Shown here: positions 32,721 through 43,730 of the stretch, one piece after another
Layout: each line of letters begins with the position of its first letter
Numbering within the stretch: position 1 is the stretch's first letter
NCBI GenBank assembly: GCA_963971225.1
Contig: OZ020270.1
Coordinates: 74,478,432-74,542,431 of the forward strand
Length of the DNA: 64,000 nt
Direction of reading: 5' to 3'
From: Melieria omissa
Lineage: Eukaryota > Arthropoda > Insecta > Diptera > Ulidiidae
Made by a program: the position numbers and the translations under genes
Notes under the pieces: generated by a model
The model's input: only the letters and a program-made list of their open reading frames with translations
The model's database searches: none
What the model was told of the DNA's origin: nothing

Positions 32721-33500
32721 AGTCAAAGAACGAATGTGACAAGACAACGAAATATAGGTTCATCAGGCATATGCTGCAAATAGTTTTCGGAAACAATTCG
32801 CACTGAAAACGTGATGGGATTTCCCTTTAACGATTTGAAGCAGGTAGCTGCATCTAAGAGAATTTGCCGTTTTTTCAGCGTTTTTGTTAAAATATTGAAT
32901 ATGACTAAGCTGTTAGTGGGACGTGGAATTTCAGAGGAAACTCTGCCTAGGAACAAATCTTCCTTCAGTATATGGAGCGCCACCCAAATATTGCGAAAAA
33001 ATTCACAACTGCTTGTTAGGAAACACTTTTCTAAATAAAATAAGCAAAACATGGATAGCAAATGTATTATGCCATTCGTAACCAAAAAATATAACTTTAT
33101 ATACAAATGCCAGCAACACAAAATGGGTTTTTGACCGAACTAAATGTGCGTGATTTTTCGTATACCTGCGTGTTTTTCGACCCGAGGTTGCTTCACTTTT
33201 ATTGCTCTGGAAAGTAAAGCGGCAAAAAGCGGCAGCTGAGTTTTGGAAGTTAGGTAAATAATAAAATAGCAAATAACCTTCCTCAATTTCGCGGAGGTCT
33301 TTTTTGGTCTTTTTTTTTATTTTCGATCAAAGTTGAAAAAAAGGTCGAAATATAGACTTTTCGAGCAATCGGTAGATCGAACAACTTTTAAAACAAAATA
33401 AACATTTTTTATTTTTACTATATTAACAATTAACGTATCTTTTAGAAAAAACCAACAAGTTACCGATTGGTCGCTTCATTTACATACAAATCAATCTTAA

Positions 33501-34073
33501 GGGGCACAACTAGTTTGAAATTTTGAAAATTTCGTTTTTTGTTTTATTTCATATTTTTATAGTATCATATCATAGAATCATAGAAAAAGTATACGAGCGG
33601 ATTTTGTCGAATTCGTAAAAGTCTCTGAGATACAGAGCCTTAAATCCGTCTCGTTTACTACGCGGTAACACGGTTTTAAAACTTAAAACGCGTTTTTCTC
33701 AAAACTACATTTTTCAAATTTGCTGCAGCTGTAACTTGATAACAAATCATCCGATGGACTTGGGTTTTTTTTTAGCTTATTGTGTATTTGTTTTTCTATA
33801 CAATGACCCTCCAGTTTAATGATAGGATGAAAAGTATAATTATGCCAGGCCAGAAACAAGACGAGAAACCAGACCAGAAGACTGAGGAGATGGTGGATAA
33901 CTTGCTGAAAATATATGATGTGAATGAATATTTTCATTTGAACAAAATACTTTGTATTCATTATTTATGCATAAATATATCTGCAAAATTTTAAATCATT
34001 CGATGCAATACTTCACAAAATTCAAAATTCACAAAAATCTCCTTTTTTCAGGCGGTCAAACTAGTTGTGCCCC
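33501..34073. mobile_element. TTAA MITE with perfect 18-bp TIRs
   Basis: GGGGCACAACTAGTTTGA at 33501 and its exact complement ending 34073; TTAA at 33497-33500 and 34074-34077. No transposase. TTAA is used by piggyBac and Kolobok; the GGGG start is compatible with piggyBac but does not decide it. Confidence 0.85.
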
Positions 34074-35807
34074 TTAAAGGGGGAAAAAAATACACATTTT
34101 TCTCGATGTGGAAAAATTATCAACTTTGAGCGGCTCTACCTCCCAAACTACTAATCTGAATTTAATGAAAGTTACATATTCGTAATCCCTGGAAAATTCT
34201 CAATAAGATGCGTGTATTCATTTTATCCAACGCTTTCATGAAATTTTTGATGTTTGCAACGTTTTACCGACCGTTGGGCCATAGTGCGACGGTGCATCGG
34301 CTTCTACCGGTCTTGATATCATCTGAAATGAACAAAAAAATAAAAAACAAATAAATACACAATCTACTCTTGAATTTGAAGGTGTTTTTTCTTACCCTGA
34401 CATCAAATGCTTCCATCGCATTGCGTATCCTTGGATATGCGGTTATATGGTTATTCAGGGCACGTTCCTCGATATTTGGTGTGGCCAATTGTTTAGTGAG
34501 AAGTAACAGGAATGACCGCCGTCTGTCACTCCTTTTTATCGGCTTCATCTCATTATAAATTGTAAAAGCAGCCAATGCAGCGACGTCCAGCATATTATAG
34601 AACATGGTCAGTGGCCAGCGTTTCGTTGATCGCTTGCATGTGTACGTGCCAAGCATCTGGTCCATTGTATCAACGCCGCATTTGTTGGCGTTGTAGTCCA
34701 ATATGCCAAACGGCTTCCGCTTCTCACTTTGCTCGTCGACACGGCAAGTGTAGTGCATTGTAGACAGCACGTTCACAACTTTATTTTTCTTAGGTACATA
34801 TGAGCACAACGCTATGTCCCCTTCGTTGAACCCGAACAATGTGCTGTTGATGGGGCGCTTCGTCTTCTTCTTGAATTCCCGTGGAACAAAAGTTTTGTTA
34901 CAGCGCACTGTACCAACATATGCGGTCTTTCTCCTCATCAAAATACGCGCCAAATCCAAAGTAGTGAAGAAATTATCCGCGTATATTGTGCGGCCTGCAT
35001 CCAAATAGTTTTCCGCAAGTTTAAGCACCACGTTCTGCTCTTGATTTACTTCGCGTTCTTGGTTAGGCAATTTGCCGGAATATATGATTCCCTTCACGGG
35101 ATAATAAGACTCCCTGCCGGCAACTCAACTAACTTTTAACGCACTTTAATCTAACTAATTCTCAACTAGTTGTGGTTGATAGTTGGATTATTTTCAATGG
35201 AGCCAACTGACTATTTTAACATAGCGATGGCCTAGGCAGTAGTCAATTGTCCAACTCTGCATGACTTTTCAACTAACTTAAAGTTAGTTTCTAAAAAGTT
35301 AGTTAAAAGTGATCTAATTTATAGTTAGCTATAAACTAATTACATTTCAGTTAGCTATAAGTTGACTTTATTTAGATCAGCTATAACTCAACTATTATTT
35401 AATACGTTGTAGTCAAATCTTTATCCATAAATATGAATATTTCTGTGATTTTTTTCTAAATTTTAAATTTAATATTTGATAATAATACACTAATATTTTC
35501 AATATAAATTCCGTTTTGACTCTGCACATTAGCAGAGGAACAGGTGGCTTCTGATTTAGTAACATTACATGAATTTAATTTATTTAAACACGAATTCCTT
35601 CCCTTTTTCAAAAGCCGGACTGCGACCGCACGCACGAGACTCAGCACTGATTATGATTTCATAATGCAGGAAAGAAAATGACAAATACATATGTAAAATA
35701 ATATTCCAAAGAGCAAAAAAACAAACAACAATTAACTGTTTTTTAATTTCTATGCCATAAACCATTAATTTGGGTGGATTCTGCATTACTGTGTAGTTAG
35801 CTTATAG

Positions 35808-36620
35808 CACAGAATAAACAGTATACAGAAGGCGCATCTGAAATAATTTTGCGATTTCATTTCAGACGCGGGCAGCAACAAAGGTGAGGAAACTGTAAAG
35901 GGAACCGAGAGAGTAAGCGCGAAGATTCGAAGGTTTTGGGCTTTATTCTCATTTCGACAACAACACGCAATGTTGTTGCTTTCCGCAACAAGCCAGCTTG
36001 GCTTTACTCGTGCACATTGAAATAGTGGTTGATTTGGCAAAGCGACCGCCAAGGCAAATTCAATAGGTAGTCGCAGCACCAGAACTGATTAAACTTTTTT
36101 ATTTGATAATTAGCACAACATTGTAGCAATAGTTTTCCACTTATTATCACTTTCTTAATGCGTCTTGGGTGTTTCAATATTTAACACATATATTTATTTT
36201 CATTGTAGCCATTTGTACTTTTTACAACTTCTATTTTACAAGCAGACCAAAAGAACTTATAAAATCCATTAAATTTTAGTTTTTCCCGTAGTGCTACCAC
36301 CTTATGTATCATGGCGATCGCTCAATCAATTTTTCTATGAAAACTGCCTGACCACTTCTTGTTCTTGTTTGTAAAAAAGCAAGCGGAGAGCGAGCACGAG
36401 CGACCACCAACATGCAAGCGGCACATCGCTTTGTTGCCCAACACCAACAACCACAGTGTGTGGTGCGCGGTCGCAGCTTCTCAGCTTACGCTCTCGCGCT
36501 CTGTGCGTTCTCGTCCCTTTTACTGCTTCCCCTGCATCTACAAACGGGTCCTACCGCTGGAACCCGCAAAGAAAAATTTCTTTACACCAGATGCGCATTC
36601 TGTATATTGTTTGTTCTGTG
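35808..36620 (+). mobile_element. X1-type TIR element, copy 2 (uninterrupted)
   Basis: 813 bp. Left CACAGAATAAACAGTATACA and right TATTGTTTGTTCTGTG are inverted repeats, extended inside by GGCGCATCTG and its complement. CTTATAG on both sides (35801-35807 and 36621-36627). It matches copy 1 in 6411-6814, 7213-7510 and 13490-13627 and lacks the LTR and X2 insertions seen there. No protein-coding frame is conserved between copies. Confidence 0.88.
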
Positions 36621-36705
36621 CTTATAGTTAGGGACATAAAATCGCATAAGAACAAATAGCATTGATTTTGGGGAAGTTCTGCATTACTTTGTAGTTAGCT
36701 TATAG

Positions 36706-38207
36706 CAAAGAAAATTAACATACAGAACGCGCATGTCATACAAGCAAAAATTTTGTATGGCGGGTTCTAACATTGGAACCCGCGCTCTGCTCGCACAGAT
36801 CACGTATGTGGTGAGAGCGTTGCTTTACAAGCGAGAACGTAGTTTTATGTGTTGCGCTCTTTGGCTGCGCTCACTGCAGCGAGTGTGTGTTAGCACATTG
36901 TTGTGGCGTGAAATGATTGCAAGGTGAAGACGAACGCTGTTATTGTTGTTGTTGCGCTGGCGAAAAGCTGAAATTGTAAAACGATTTCTGATTTCTGGCT
37001 GGCTTTTGTTCTTCTTCTACAAGCCTGAACGGCGTCGCATATTGCTCCTGAACTTATTGCAGACAGTAGTGTGCGCAAAATCATAGAAAAGAAAATAAAA
37101 TATGGTTGGCGTGACGACTTATGTGGTCGCTACAAACAAAGTTCCTGAAGAATTTATCAAAAAAGTAGACCTAATATTTGATTGCATGAATAGGGCAATC
37201 GGATAATTGCTTTAGATCGGCTTTACAATTAAATAATGAGTCGTACGAATTTATAAAGATTTTTTTAATTATTTGAAAGATGTTAAATGTATGGATGATT
37301 CAAATTGTATTTTTAGAACTAAAATCTGTTTTTTAATCACTGATAAAATTAAGCAATAACCCACATAAATGTTTTATAACAACCAAGTTTTTTAACCAAG
37401 ATAAATTAGAAAATACTTTTGCAATTTTGGGACAAAATTTAAGTAGTACTCGGTCAAGTGTAACAACTAATTTCGAAGATACACAGGATTCTATGAATCA
37501 AAACCTACTATATGCTGAGACAGACGAAACTGTCTTTTTATTATTTTATGTCAGCAGTAATTACAACAATTATTACAACAAATTATTTTGTAGATAAAAA
37601 CTTCGACAATCGAGTAAAAATTAACATAGATAATAATTGTGGCATATGTTTCCAAAAACTAAGAAATGATAACCTTTTCACTGCGCTAAGTGAAACATTT
37701 TCCATAAAAATTATCAATCGGTTACAGACATTTATTACCTATTTGCTCCTTCAGATTTCCTGGTGAATGCTGTGACAGTAAATTAAAAAAAGGAAGTTCC
37801 AAACGATGCAAAACATAAACAATAAAAAAACAACAAAAGAGATGTTTACATTTTTCTCGAGCTGTGTACACATAAATACTACAACAACAACAAACAATGG
37901 CGTCGTTGAAACGACGATCATTGCGCTGGCTGGTGTTGCTGTGAGAAATTTGCACAAAACATTATTGAGTGACCAAAACAACCACCAGCGCCTCAAAGTA
38001 CACAGGAGAAGCGGTACTTTCACTTCATGTGTGTTTGTTGTAGCGCGTGCTTCAGTTCGCACAGTCAATGAGCGTAAACTGAAGCGCTTGCTCTCCTGCT
38101 GGCACCACTCTTTCCCTTTTGTGGCTTCCCCCCGCTCTAAGAAGCTCGCAAACAAAAATTTGAATTTTTGAGCTCAGATGCGCCTTCTATACACTTCATA
38201 TTCTTTG
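36706..38207 (-). mobile_element. X2-type TIR element, copy 2 (uninterrupted)
   Basis: 1502 bp. Left CAAAGAAAATTAACATACAG and right CACTTCATATTCTTTG; inner part of each end contains GCGCAT/ATGCGC as in X1. CTTATAG on both sides (36699-36705 and 38208-38214). Reversed, it aligns with copy 1 segments 7518-8055, 9136-9238 and 12363-13184, and shows the empty sites for the foldback and Helitron insertions. No recognised gene. Confidence 0.88.
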
Positions 38208-38642
38208 CTTATAGTTAGGTCATGAAAGTTAAATAGAAGTGAGTTACTTTTGTAATCGACTACCGAATTGCTTGCAGGGCTTCGAGTCGCATAACCACCA
38301 TACTTTTAGACCATACTTAGCCGGCTTTGACGGAATGTATTGCGTGAAGCGGGTGCGGCCTCTGTAAGGGAACAACTGCTCATCGACGGTTAGTGCTTCA
38401 TGAGGAGTGTAAGCTGCTACCAAGTTATGCTGCAACATTTGCCAAATATCATCGATAGCCGCAGTTTTGCTGTTGATAAGTCGCTGTTGTCGAGTATTTC
38501 CATTGTCGAATCGAATGAATTGCTTTACGCACATGAAGCGATCGTACGACATCGCAGCTTTGTATATTGGACAACGCGTTGCGCCCCATAATTCCGTAGC
38601 AGGTTCACGATTCGATTTTGTGAGTCCAGCATACAAAAAGAC

Positions 38643-38981
38643 AGCCGCCGTGGCTCAGTTGGTTAGTGCGCGGCCCAGCGAGTCGCATGCAGATAGACGC
38701 AAGTTCGAATTCTGCATGTAGTAACACCTAAAAAAATAACGGGAAACTCGTTTTCTCTTTCGGTGGCTGTCCTCTCAGCAAAAAATGGCAGGAAATGGCA
38801 AACCTCTGAGAGTAAAAATTGCCTATGAAAAAGCTCCCAACCTGCCGTTCGGAACCGTCATAAAACTGTAGGTCCCTTCCACCCGCGTACAAAATTCACA
38901 CGCACAACACGGGTGGTTGCGGGAAGCTAGGCCTTAGTCTCGCGTAAGCGGGCTGTCGTGCCAATCAATTAATTAATTATT
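38643..38981 (+). mobile_element. SINE family a, copy 2
   Basis: Head GCCGCCGTGGCTCAGTTGGT with A box and B box (AGTTCGAATTC), body with GCCGTTCGGAACCG and CTGTAGGTCCC, tail AATTAATTAATTATT. Target duplication AGCATACAAAA at 38628-38638 and 38982-38992. It splits the piggyBac transposase in its ILLYAG segment. Confidence 0.93.
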
Positions 38982-40919
38982 AGCATACAAAAGGATAGCT
39001 AGAAAGGCGTCAAACTCTTTCACAGTCACTGGCTTCCACTCCTTTTTCTTCGTGGGATTCGCCAAATTCCATGCAGCTGTAACCTCCCTGCCTTTACGAT
39101 TTGTTTCGCGTATTATGATGTATATTATTTCCTCGCTGATGATTGAACGAAATATAGTGTAGGGGTCATGTACAGTTCCTGATGGTCCTGGTTTCCTTCT
39201 TGTGAAGTCGACCACGTTATGAATACGAGTACGAGAAGTTGGTGGTGCTTTTTTACACCATTGGGTGCCATCTTTAGCAATATAGTAGTTTTCATTTGTT
39301 TCCGGTGCATCATTTTCTTCCTCTTCATCATCGTCGTAATCAATATCTTCATTTATCTCTACGTATCCTTCAGTTTCGGCATCTGACTCTTCAGCGGGTT
39401 GGTATGTGCAGTCGTCATCATCCTCAGCTTCATTACCAAGTGCAGAAATATCAACTTCTTCATCCATCTCTTCATCCATAAAGTCTGCAAATCTCATATC
39501 AGCTGCACGCCTTTCATCCGCACTCATTTGCTGGTAACGTGTACTACGGCGTACAACCATTTCAGCAATGTCTACATTACTTGCATCTGCCATTTTTATA
39601 TTTTTGTTTTTATTTTATGTGTAATACAATTTCACACACGATTTTACTGTTCACTGTCTAAACTTTGACTGATTTGGTTTACGAAACTACAACTTCTTAT
39701 ATACTCTTTCGTACGTATACCTGAACGCATGGACATTAGGGATGAAGTAAATTGAAACAACCGGTTTGGTACGTATACCTGCGCACGTGGACATTTAGGT
39801 ATAAAAATTCCAAGAACTGGTTATGTATGAACACCTGCGCATATGGACATTTAGGGATAAAGTAAATTCAAAGAACTGGTTTATTGCTTTCAATGAAAGG
39901 CACAATAAAAATAAAACAAAAAGTAGCCAGAATTGAAAGGACAAATTAGTTATGTGTTCAAACAATAAAAAAAGTATAATGATGCCCAAAAAACATGCCT
40001 TTATTAGTCATTGCATGAAAATTCAGTACAAGGTCCCTACGGACCTTGTCACACGTCCGCGTACTATTTTCAATAAAACCTCAATAACTCCTAAACTAAT
40101 GGTCGGATCGCCTTGATTTTTTTTAAACGATGCGCAACAAAATTCTATTGGAATACATGGTAACTTTATGGAGGGGTTCTAGTGGCCGAAATAGGAGTAA
40201 TTTCAGTTTGAAAATGCGAGAAGGTCCCTAGGGACCTTCTCACTCATCGAAGGGTTAACATTTGCAAGCAAATTCAAGCGGTTTTAACAAAAAAAGTAGC
40301 GAAATTCAAATTGTAATTCAAAATGAAATAAACATTTAACCTGATTGTTTTTTTGCAGAATGACTACTTTTAACCCTCGGATGGACTTTGTCGTCTGGCC
40401 AGACAAAATAGTTCAAACAAATAAAAAACTCACAGATTCATCTCCCTTTTACAGTGTATTTGTGGGTAACTAAGTTAGTATATATGAACACAATTTGTAT
40501 ATACACTAGTCAGAATAAGTTTGCGTACAAGGGGTACGTAGTTTTTTCATATGAAAAATAAATCACTTAAAGTAATTTTTCAAAAACAAAATATTTTTTA
40601 TTTTTTCTGTAAACTTAGTTCTTTTATTCCATTAAGATAATAATAACAAAAACTTGACCAAACTGTAAAAGGAGGGCCAAAAACAAAATATGTTATGAAT
40701 TCACCTCAGAAAAAGTTTGCGTACAAGATGAGATTATGTAGTTAAAATTAAATTGAAACTAAGTTTTGTCCAAAAATTAATAACTTTGTGAAGTTTCTTT
40801 TCTCGCTTGAACTCCCTGCAGAAGTTTTGGCGCAAATTTTTTTAAATTCGGTGTTTTTTCAGCGGTTATTTTGTTATATCCTTTAATTGTTGTATTGGTT
40901 AACTATATCTTAGAAGATG

Positions 40920-41690
40920 GAGTGTTGTTGGGCTCAGGGTTTAACTGAACCCCTTATATACTCAATTAGATGCACGGTAGGTGACTAGGGAGGGACTTTT
41001 GCAACTTTGTTGAGCCAGTTAATAGCAAACATAGCTTCGCATCGTATGCATTGCGCGCTAAGGTTGAAAAGATATGTTGGAATCTGATCCAAAGTTTTGA
41101 AACCTTGGCTTACATAAGCTTTTAGAATATGTAAATAACCCCCCGGAAACATTTTTGAATAAAACAACACAGCCTGCTCACTCCTTTTCCTGACATGCAG
41201 CCCCATACCATATCTCCACATATGCTATGCTTCACTGTTAATTTCAGATTTTTGTTATTAACAGGATCCTGTTCAAATTAGTTGATGCTTTTTAATTCCA
41301 AATATGCCAAACCATTATCAAGTAATAATGAAAGGTCCCACTTTCTATAGATAACAACATTTCGTTCCGGAAATCCGGTTTTTTAGACTCCTTGACTCTT
41401 TTACGAAAGCAATTCTGTGCTCCTTATAAGTAAGCTAAATATGGGCTTCTTACATGCTGTTATGTAGGGGAAGTATATTTTTTTCAGAACTTTTCTTATA
41501 AAGTCACTGCTAATGGGGTTTATAAAATATTTCTGTACATTTCTGAAGATATTGGATGCAACTAGCCTTAGATTGTGATGCACTGATCGCAAACAATCGA
41601 ATCCTCTTGCTCGGGTAACTTAAGAAAATGGTCAGATCGTAGTAACCAAACAAGATTTTCTGTTTTTTTTTTTTAGATTTAAGATGGCTT
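40920..41690 (-). pseudogene. Tc1-type transposase, heavily decayed
   Basis: Only short stretches remain in different frames: RIRLFAISASQSKASCIQ near 41590 (position of the DNA-binding part), MVWGCMS-like residues near 41215, YLHILKAYVSQGF near 41130, INWLNKVAKVPP near 41010 and SPTVHLIEYI near 40970 (position of the SPDLNPIE motif). Order and spacing fit a Tc1 transposase. No long frame survives. Confidence 0.5.
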
Positions 41691-42123
41691 TTTGAAATGA
41701 CGAATGTGCTCTCCCAAAAGTTTCCCAAATTTCATGAAATTTTTTGTCAATTTTGAAAAGTTTTTGTAAGATTATTCTTTATCCATTTTTAATATTTTTC
41801 TGTTGAATTCTATTGCTTTCTATTAAATTTCAAGCACATATACGGTTCCAAATAACTTACAAGTCCGTTTAATGTTCAATGGAATACAAATTTTCCAAAA
41901 AAAATAAAGAGCATAACCGGAAGTTCCCGTTATTAGTTTTGTACGCAAACTTATTCTGCACCGTTTTGTGAGTATATTGTCAATAAATACGAATACATGG
42001 AAAATTATTATTTTAATTCATCTAAAACAGAACAAAAAGTGCAGTTAAGGCATATATGAATAATGTGGATAAGTTTTTATAAACAGAGAACACATTTTTG
42101 AGGTCAAAATTAATCATAAAATA

Positions 42124-43730
42124 AGGTCCGTTTCATATTTATAACCCACCTATGAGCCCTGGGAGAATATTGGAATAAATACTGGGAAATAAATTTCCCA
42201 AAAATAAATAACTACCAAATAAGTTCCCTGAGGTTAATAGTTTGTGGTGGCAACACTGTTTTAACATGCTTTTTGAAATACCGTTATATTTCAAAGAAAC
42301 GTGTAATGCGCTTTGTTTAGCTGATGTAAAAATCGTTTCATAATTATAACCCATCTGCAGTTTTTTATAAAAACAAAAGGTTTGTATTAGGTATACTTTC
42401 TTGGGAAACATATAGTTATTAGGGCTATGTGTCAGCTAGGTATGCCACGTGGTACAACGTTATCAGAACTGGAGAAAGGCAAGATTTTGGCTTGGGCTTC
42501 TGATGGCATTTCAGTTAGCGAAATTTCTCGAAAAGTTGGACGAAGCAGACGCGTAGTCGCCAATTTGCTAACGAAAGAATATGGCCAGCAAAAGAGGTCC
42601 GGTAGAAAAAGGAAATTGTGCAAAAGGGAGGAGCGGCTAATCATACGCCAGGCAAGTAACTCCACTGCCAGTTGTTCCCGTTTGGCAAGAAGCTGCAACA
42701 CCAAAGTGTCCAAAACTACTGTTTGGCGAGTGCTACAACGATGTCCTGATATTTCCCGAGCAAAAATGAAAGCGATTCCAAGGCTACTTACTCGACATAA
42801 GACTGCACGTCTTGAATTTGCGGAACAAAATATGGACACTGATTGGTCCTCCGTAAGCAAAATGAATTTCATAAGTTTTGTTGGCACGTAGTTGACGTTT
42901 ATGCTTGTAGGTCATATTTTCTGATGAAAAGAAATGGAACCTTGATGGACCAGATGGCTCACACTCTTATTGGCGAGATTTGCGTAAAGAACCTCGCTAC
43001 TTCTCTAAGCGAAACTTCGGTGGCGGGTCATTAATGGTCTGGGGAGCATTCACAGCGCAAGGGGCGCTGGAAATCCAGTTTACGTCATGCAAAATGAAAA
43101 GTTCTAATTATATCGCCGTGTTGCAGAGCAGTTTAGTACAATTTCTGCAACAACATCGCGACAAAAACTGGATTTTCCAGCATGATAATGCCCGAATTCA
43201 TACCAGCGTAGAAACAAAGACGTGGCTTGCGCGGAAAAAAATTAAAACTTTGGCCTGGCCAGCGTGCTCCCCAGACCTTAACCCAATAGAAAATCTATGG
43301 GGAATACTAGTGCGCTCTGTTTATGCCGAAAGCCGTCAATACAACAACGTTGATGAGTTACAAACTGCCATCATCAGAGCTTGGGAGAATTTGCGTACTG
43401 ATACTTTGCAGAATCTAATTTCTTCAATGCGAAAAAGAGTTTTCGAAGTAATAAAGGCTAAAGGAAGCCATATAAAATAGTAAAACGCATTATTTTATTA
43501 TTCAGCAGTCTTAAAAACGAAGAATTGGAACATGGGTTATAAATATGAAACGCTTCAATATTGGGGTTTTCGCTGTTTTTGGTCTAAATTTTTAAATGTT
43601 TGGGCAAAAATGATTTAGGCATTGAATTTTCTTTTAATCTTACCTGTTTTTATCAGAATATAACAGAACTCAATTGAATACAGGAAATATTTCAATATAA
43701 TGGGGGTGGGTTATAATTATGAAACGCACC
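42124..43730 (+). mobile_element. Tc3-like element, apparently complete
   Basis: Terminal repeats AGGTCCGTTTCATATTTATA (42124) and TATAATTATGAAACGCACC (43730), with TA on both sides (42122-42123, 43731-43732). Inner copies CGTTTCATAATTATAACCCA at 42332 and GGGTTATAAATATGAAACG at about 43532 give an IR/DR arrangement at both ends. The single gene between them is open once its intron is removed. This is the best-preserved DNA transposon in the window. Confidence 0.9.
42442..43480 (+). CDS. Tc3-like transposase, 326 residues, one intron (DD34E)
   Basis: Start chosen at ATG 42442 (MPRGTTLSELEKGKILAWAS), which lines up with the MPRG start of Tc3-type proteins; an upstream ATG at 42427 is less likely. 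Intron 42853-42910 (GTAAGC...TTGTAG, 58 bp, phase 0) restores the frame: exon 1 gives 137 codons, exon 2 gives 189 plus TAG. Domains: homeodomain-like helix-turn-helix (about 10-50, GISVSEISRKVGRSRRVVAN), second HTH (about 60-110), catalytic core with VIFSDEKKWNLDGPDG, GGSLMVWGAFTAQG, IFQHDNARIHTS and ACSPDLNPIENLWG. Exactly 34 residues lie between the second Asp and the Glu. Length is close to known Tc3 transposases. No stop or missing motif is visible. Confidence 0.88.

Larger units (their letters stand above)
30075..34286 (-). mobile_element. Transib element inside the piggyBac gene
   Basis: Both ends begin CACTATGGCCC (plus strand at 30075; minus strand from 34286). CGACG flanks both sides (30070-30074 and 34287-34291), the 5-bp GC-rich duplication expected of Transib. 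The transposase remnant on the minus strand belongs to the RAG1-related Transib family. Two later insertions lie within: a LINE 3' end (30667-30983) and a TTAA MITE (33501-34073). The CACTATG end is comparable with the CACAGTG heptamer recognised by RAG1. Confidence 0.9.
35112..38279. mobile_element. TIR element carrying X1 and X2, inside the piggyBac gene
   Basis: The piggyBac frame stops at 38280 (WWLCDS) and resumes at 35111 (ESYYPVKGIIYSG). The intervening block starts CCCTGCCGGCAACTC and ends GAATTGCTTGCAGGG, inverted repeats matching in 12 of 15 positions. Its left part (35130-35420) is rich in GTTAGCTATAA-like words. I could not define a target duplication, so the superfamily and exact edges are open. 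X1 and X2 account for most of its length. Confidence 0.6.
29885..39593 (-). pseudogene. piggyBac transposase gene in pieces
   Basis: Pieces in order: 39593-38982 (acidic N-terminus, then SRTRIHNVVDFTRRKPGPSG), 38642-38280 (LTKSNREPATELWG, LTVDEQLFPYRGR with first Asp, KYGLKVWWLCD), 35111-34396 (VMKGIIYSGK, TIYADNFFTTLDLA with second Asp, NKCGVDTMDQMLGTY with third Asp, KRWPLTMFYNMLDVAA), an apparent 73-bp intron (34395-34323, GTAAG...TTTCAG), a short exon to 34287, and, across the Transib element, 30074-29885 with the Cys-rich domain (CRLCRSEC, RKTRAYCFGCGNAVCGEH, RCNTC). All three catalytic Asp survive, so the gene was probably intact before it was interrupted. Confidence 0.88.
29673..40254 (-). 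mobile_element. Autonomous-type piggyBac, broken by at least five insertions
   Basis: TTAA at 29669-29672 and 40255-40258. Ends CCCTTCGATGAGTGA (29673) and TCACTCATCGAAGGG (40254) are perfect 15-bp inverted repeats. The right subterminal region holds GAAGGTCCCTAGGGACCTTC at 40219 and AAGGTCCCTACGGACCTT at 40030; the left end has the related GTTCGTAGGGACC. One transposase gene runs on the minus strand from 39593 to 29885. Insertions: Transib (30075-34286), a TIR element with X1 and X2 (35112-38279), and a SINE (38643-38981). Confidence 0.9.

Noticed and set aside
34264..34330. C-terminal extension of the piggyBac frame (KSRLCIYLFFIFLFIS)
   Set aside because: It is translation of the probable intron; the real protein should continue in the next exon.
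38643..38720. tRNA-like sequences with A and B boxes (also at 22832, 46305, 49798, 51433, 57659)
   Set aside because: They head longer repeated units with target duplications and A/T-rich tails; the arms do not form a proper cloverleaf. They are SINE heads, not tRNA genes.
39296..39668. Plus-strand frames opposite the acidic piggyBac N-terminus
   Set aside because: They are antisense to Asp/Glu-rich codons and look coding only because of composition.
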